From contig JAUWNZ010000059.1 in NCBI GenBank assembly GCA_030612385.1, positions 1 through 7,342 of the forward strand: DNA of 7,342 nt. The letters are read 5' to 3'. Positions 6,386 to 7,342 of the stretch are shown here, one piece after another. The stretch comes from Pseudomonadota bacterium. GTDB lineage: Bacteria > Desulfobacterota > Syntrophia > Syntrophales > JADFWA01. Each line of letters starts with the position of its first letter. Positions within the stretch are counted from its first letter, which is position 1. Under the pieces are notes generated by a model. That model saw only the letters and a program-made list of their open reading frames with translations, made no database searches and was not told the DNA's origin. Position numbers and translations under genes: made by a program.

Positions 6386-7171
6386 TTATTTTGCGAGGTA
6401 TCCCCCATCATTTACAAGAATGTGGCCGGTCATATAGGCCGATGCATCGGACGCGAGAAAGACCGCAACCCCCTTTATATCATCGATATCTCCTACTCTA
6501 CGCAGCGGAATAGAATTGATCATATCATCATAGGCATCTTTAAATTCAGGTGTTTCAATAAAGGCCATTATATCTGTCCTGAAAAAACCGGGCGCAATAG
6601 CATTTACCCTGATATTATGAGGCGCTAATTTCACGGCGAGATTCATCGTCAAAACGTTAATTGCCGCTTTAGTCGAGTTATAGGCAACAGCGGGATAGGT
6701 TTCTTCCCATCCCCTGAATCCCATAATTGATGAAATATTTATAATATTTCCACCACCCTGTTCCTTCATGATATTGGCGATCTTCCGGGTAAGAATCCAG
6801 ACACCTCTCACATTGACGTTGAAAAGATAATCCCACCTATCGAGAGGGAACTCCAGAGTAGGCGCCCCCCACGTTATCCCCGCATTGTTTATCAGGATAT
6901 CTATGCGGGGGAACTCTTCCGCCGCCACATTTGCCATCTCTTCGATTTCCTCTTCTTTGGACATATCGCATTTAACAGGAAACACCTTTACATTAAATGC
7001 CTCTTCCATCTCGCGGGCAGTAGTTTCAAGATTTTCCATCTGCCGTGACGCAATTATCATATCCGCTCCCGCTTCTGCCAGACCTGTGGCAATAAACTTT
7101 CCAATGCCCCTTCCTCCGCCGGTAATCAAAGCAACCTTACCATCAAGTCTAAACATATCGCGCAACTTCAC
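6386..7171 (-). CDS. Classical short-chain dehydrogenase/reductase (FabG-like SDR)
   Basis: The 261-aa Rossmann-fold oxidoreductase has the full classical SDR motif set: cofactor loop TGGGRGIG (17-24), CDMS (68-71) near the adenine site, NNAG (95-98), catalytic Ser148, Tyr164 and Lys168 (YNSTK, 164-168), APG at 193-195, and a C-terminal GHILVNDGGY (249-258). Ser and Tyr are 16 residues apart, slightly more than in FabG (13), owing to the GWEET stretch. Arg43 after the second strand might favour NADP, but this is tentative. The substrate is unknown: 3-oxoacyl-ACP, gluconate-type sugars and other ketones are all handled by close relatives, and no fatty acid or sugar gene is adjacent. The start is GTG, supported by GGAGG (7177-7181) five bases upstream; an internal ATG at codon 6 lacks this. 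It is the first gene of the minus-strand series, 32 bp from the right terminal repeat. Confidence 0.93.
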   Translation of the reverse strand: MKLRDMFRLDGKVALITGGGRGIGKFIATGLAEAGADMIIASRQMENLETTAREMEEAFNVKVFPVKCDMSKEEEIEEMANVAAEEFPRIDILINNAGITWGAPTLEFPLDRWDYLFNVNVRGVWILTRKIANIMKEQGGGNIINISSIMGFRGWEETYPAVAYNSTKAAINVLTMNLAVKLAPHNIRVNAIAPGFFRTDIMAFIETPEFKDAYDDMINSIPLRRVGDIDDIKGVAVFLASDASAYMTGHILVNDGGYLAK

Positions 7172-7203
7172 AACAACCTCCCCGGAAATTTAAGTGTTTA
7201 AAT

Positions 7204-7342
7204 GTATCAGCTCAATAAATTGGGGATTACATTTTTAAAGTGTTGGTCTCGATCCACGGTAAGCGTTTACTGAATATTGAAATTAGAAAATAGAAATTGG
7301 AAACTCGGCCTTCATGCTTTTGTACGACTCGACTGAGCTCAC
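7204..7342 (-). repeat. Right copy of the 139-bp inverted terminal repeat
   Basis: This is the inverted partner of 2-140, differing at one position (7221). It runs to the last base of the window, while the left copy stops one base short of the first. The inner boundary is GTATCAGCTC at 7204-7213. Beyond it, outside the repeat, AAATGTA at 7200-7206 can pair with TACATTT at 7228-7234, a feature absent from the left side. The repeat lies immediately upstream of the dehydrogenase gene, so any promoter for that gene must lie in or across the repeat. Confidence 0.93.

Noticed and set aside
7187..7215. Possible minus-strand promoter from the right terminal repeat into the dehydrogenase gene (TTGAGC, 17 bp, TAAATT)
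   Set aside because: Both boxes match only 4/6, and the implied start near 7180 would fall inside the Shine-Dalgarno, leaving no usable leader.
1..7342. Small linear plasmid or phage with inverted terminal repeats
   Set aside because: All genes are chromosomal housekeeping or metabolic types. There is no replication, terminal-protein, capsid or partition gene.

Overview
The window looks like a chromosomal fragment of an anaerobic bacterium, most plausibly from the Desulfobacterota (the former Deltaproteobacteria). I infer this from the gene mix (an EF-G2-type factor, a MogA/MoaB protein, a Mut7-C RNase, a LapA-domain protein, an Ap4A-type HIT protein), the moderate GC content by eye, and the style of the intergenic repeats (TGAAC/GTTCA tracts and GTAG-headed palindromes). 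No rRNA, tRNA, CRISPR array, transposase, integrase or phage gene is visible. Both ends lie in the same repeat in opposite orientation, so the window may be a whole contig broken at a dispersed repeat.

Layout, left to right. 1-423 has no gene: it holds the left copy of a 139-bp inverted terminal repeat and a possible terminator. 424-2064 (minus) encodes a divergent ATP-type phosphoenolpyruvate carboxykinase (PEPCK) superfamily protein. A 160-bp divergent intergenic region with a sigma70-like promoter separates it from a plus-strand pair: an EF-G paralogue (2225-4300) and, 8 bp later, a MogA/MoaB-like molybdopterin adenylyltransferase with a TTG start (4309-4797). The convergent gap after it is filled by an 82-bp REPIN-like doublet (4844-4925). 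The rest is a minus-strand series read from right to left: a short-chain dehydrogenase with a GTG start (6386-7171), a HIT hydrolase (5866-6342), a LapA-domain membrane protein (5556-5855) and a Mut7-C RNase/zinc-ribbon protein (4936-5391). The first three are closely spaced. The Mut7-C gene is separated from them by 164 bp of short tandem repeats. The right copy of the terminal repeat begins 32 bp upstream of the dehydrogenase start.

The proteins are mostly housekeeping or metabolic, and I see no clear defence, secretion or biosynthetic system. The points worth a second look are: the 139-bp inverted repeats at the two ends; the REPIN, whose two arms differ only by changes that preserve each arm's hairpin; a PEPCK-like protein that keeps the nucleotide-binding motifs but seems to lack several canonical substrate and metal residues; an EF-G paralogue with Asp where the catalytic His of translational GTPases normally sits; and two mutually complementary tandem-repeat tracts inside the minus-strand gene series.
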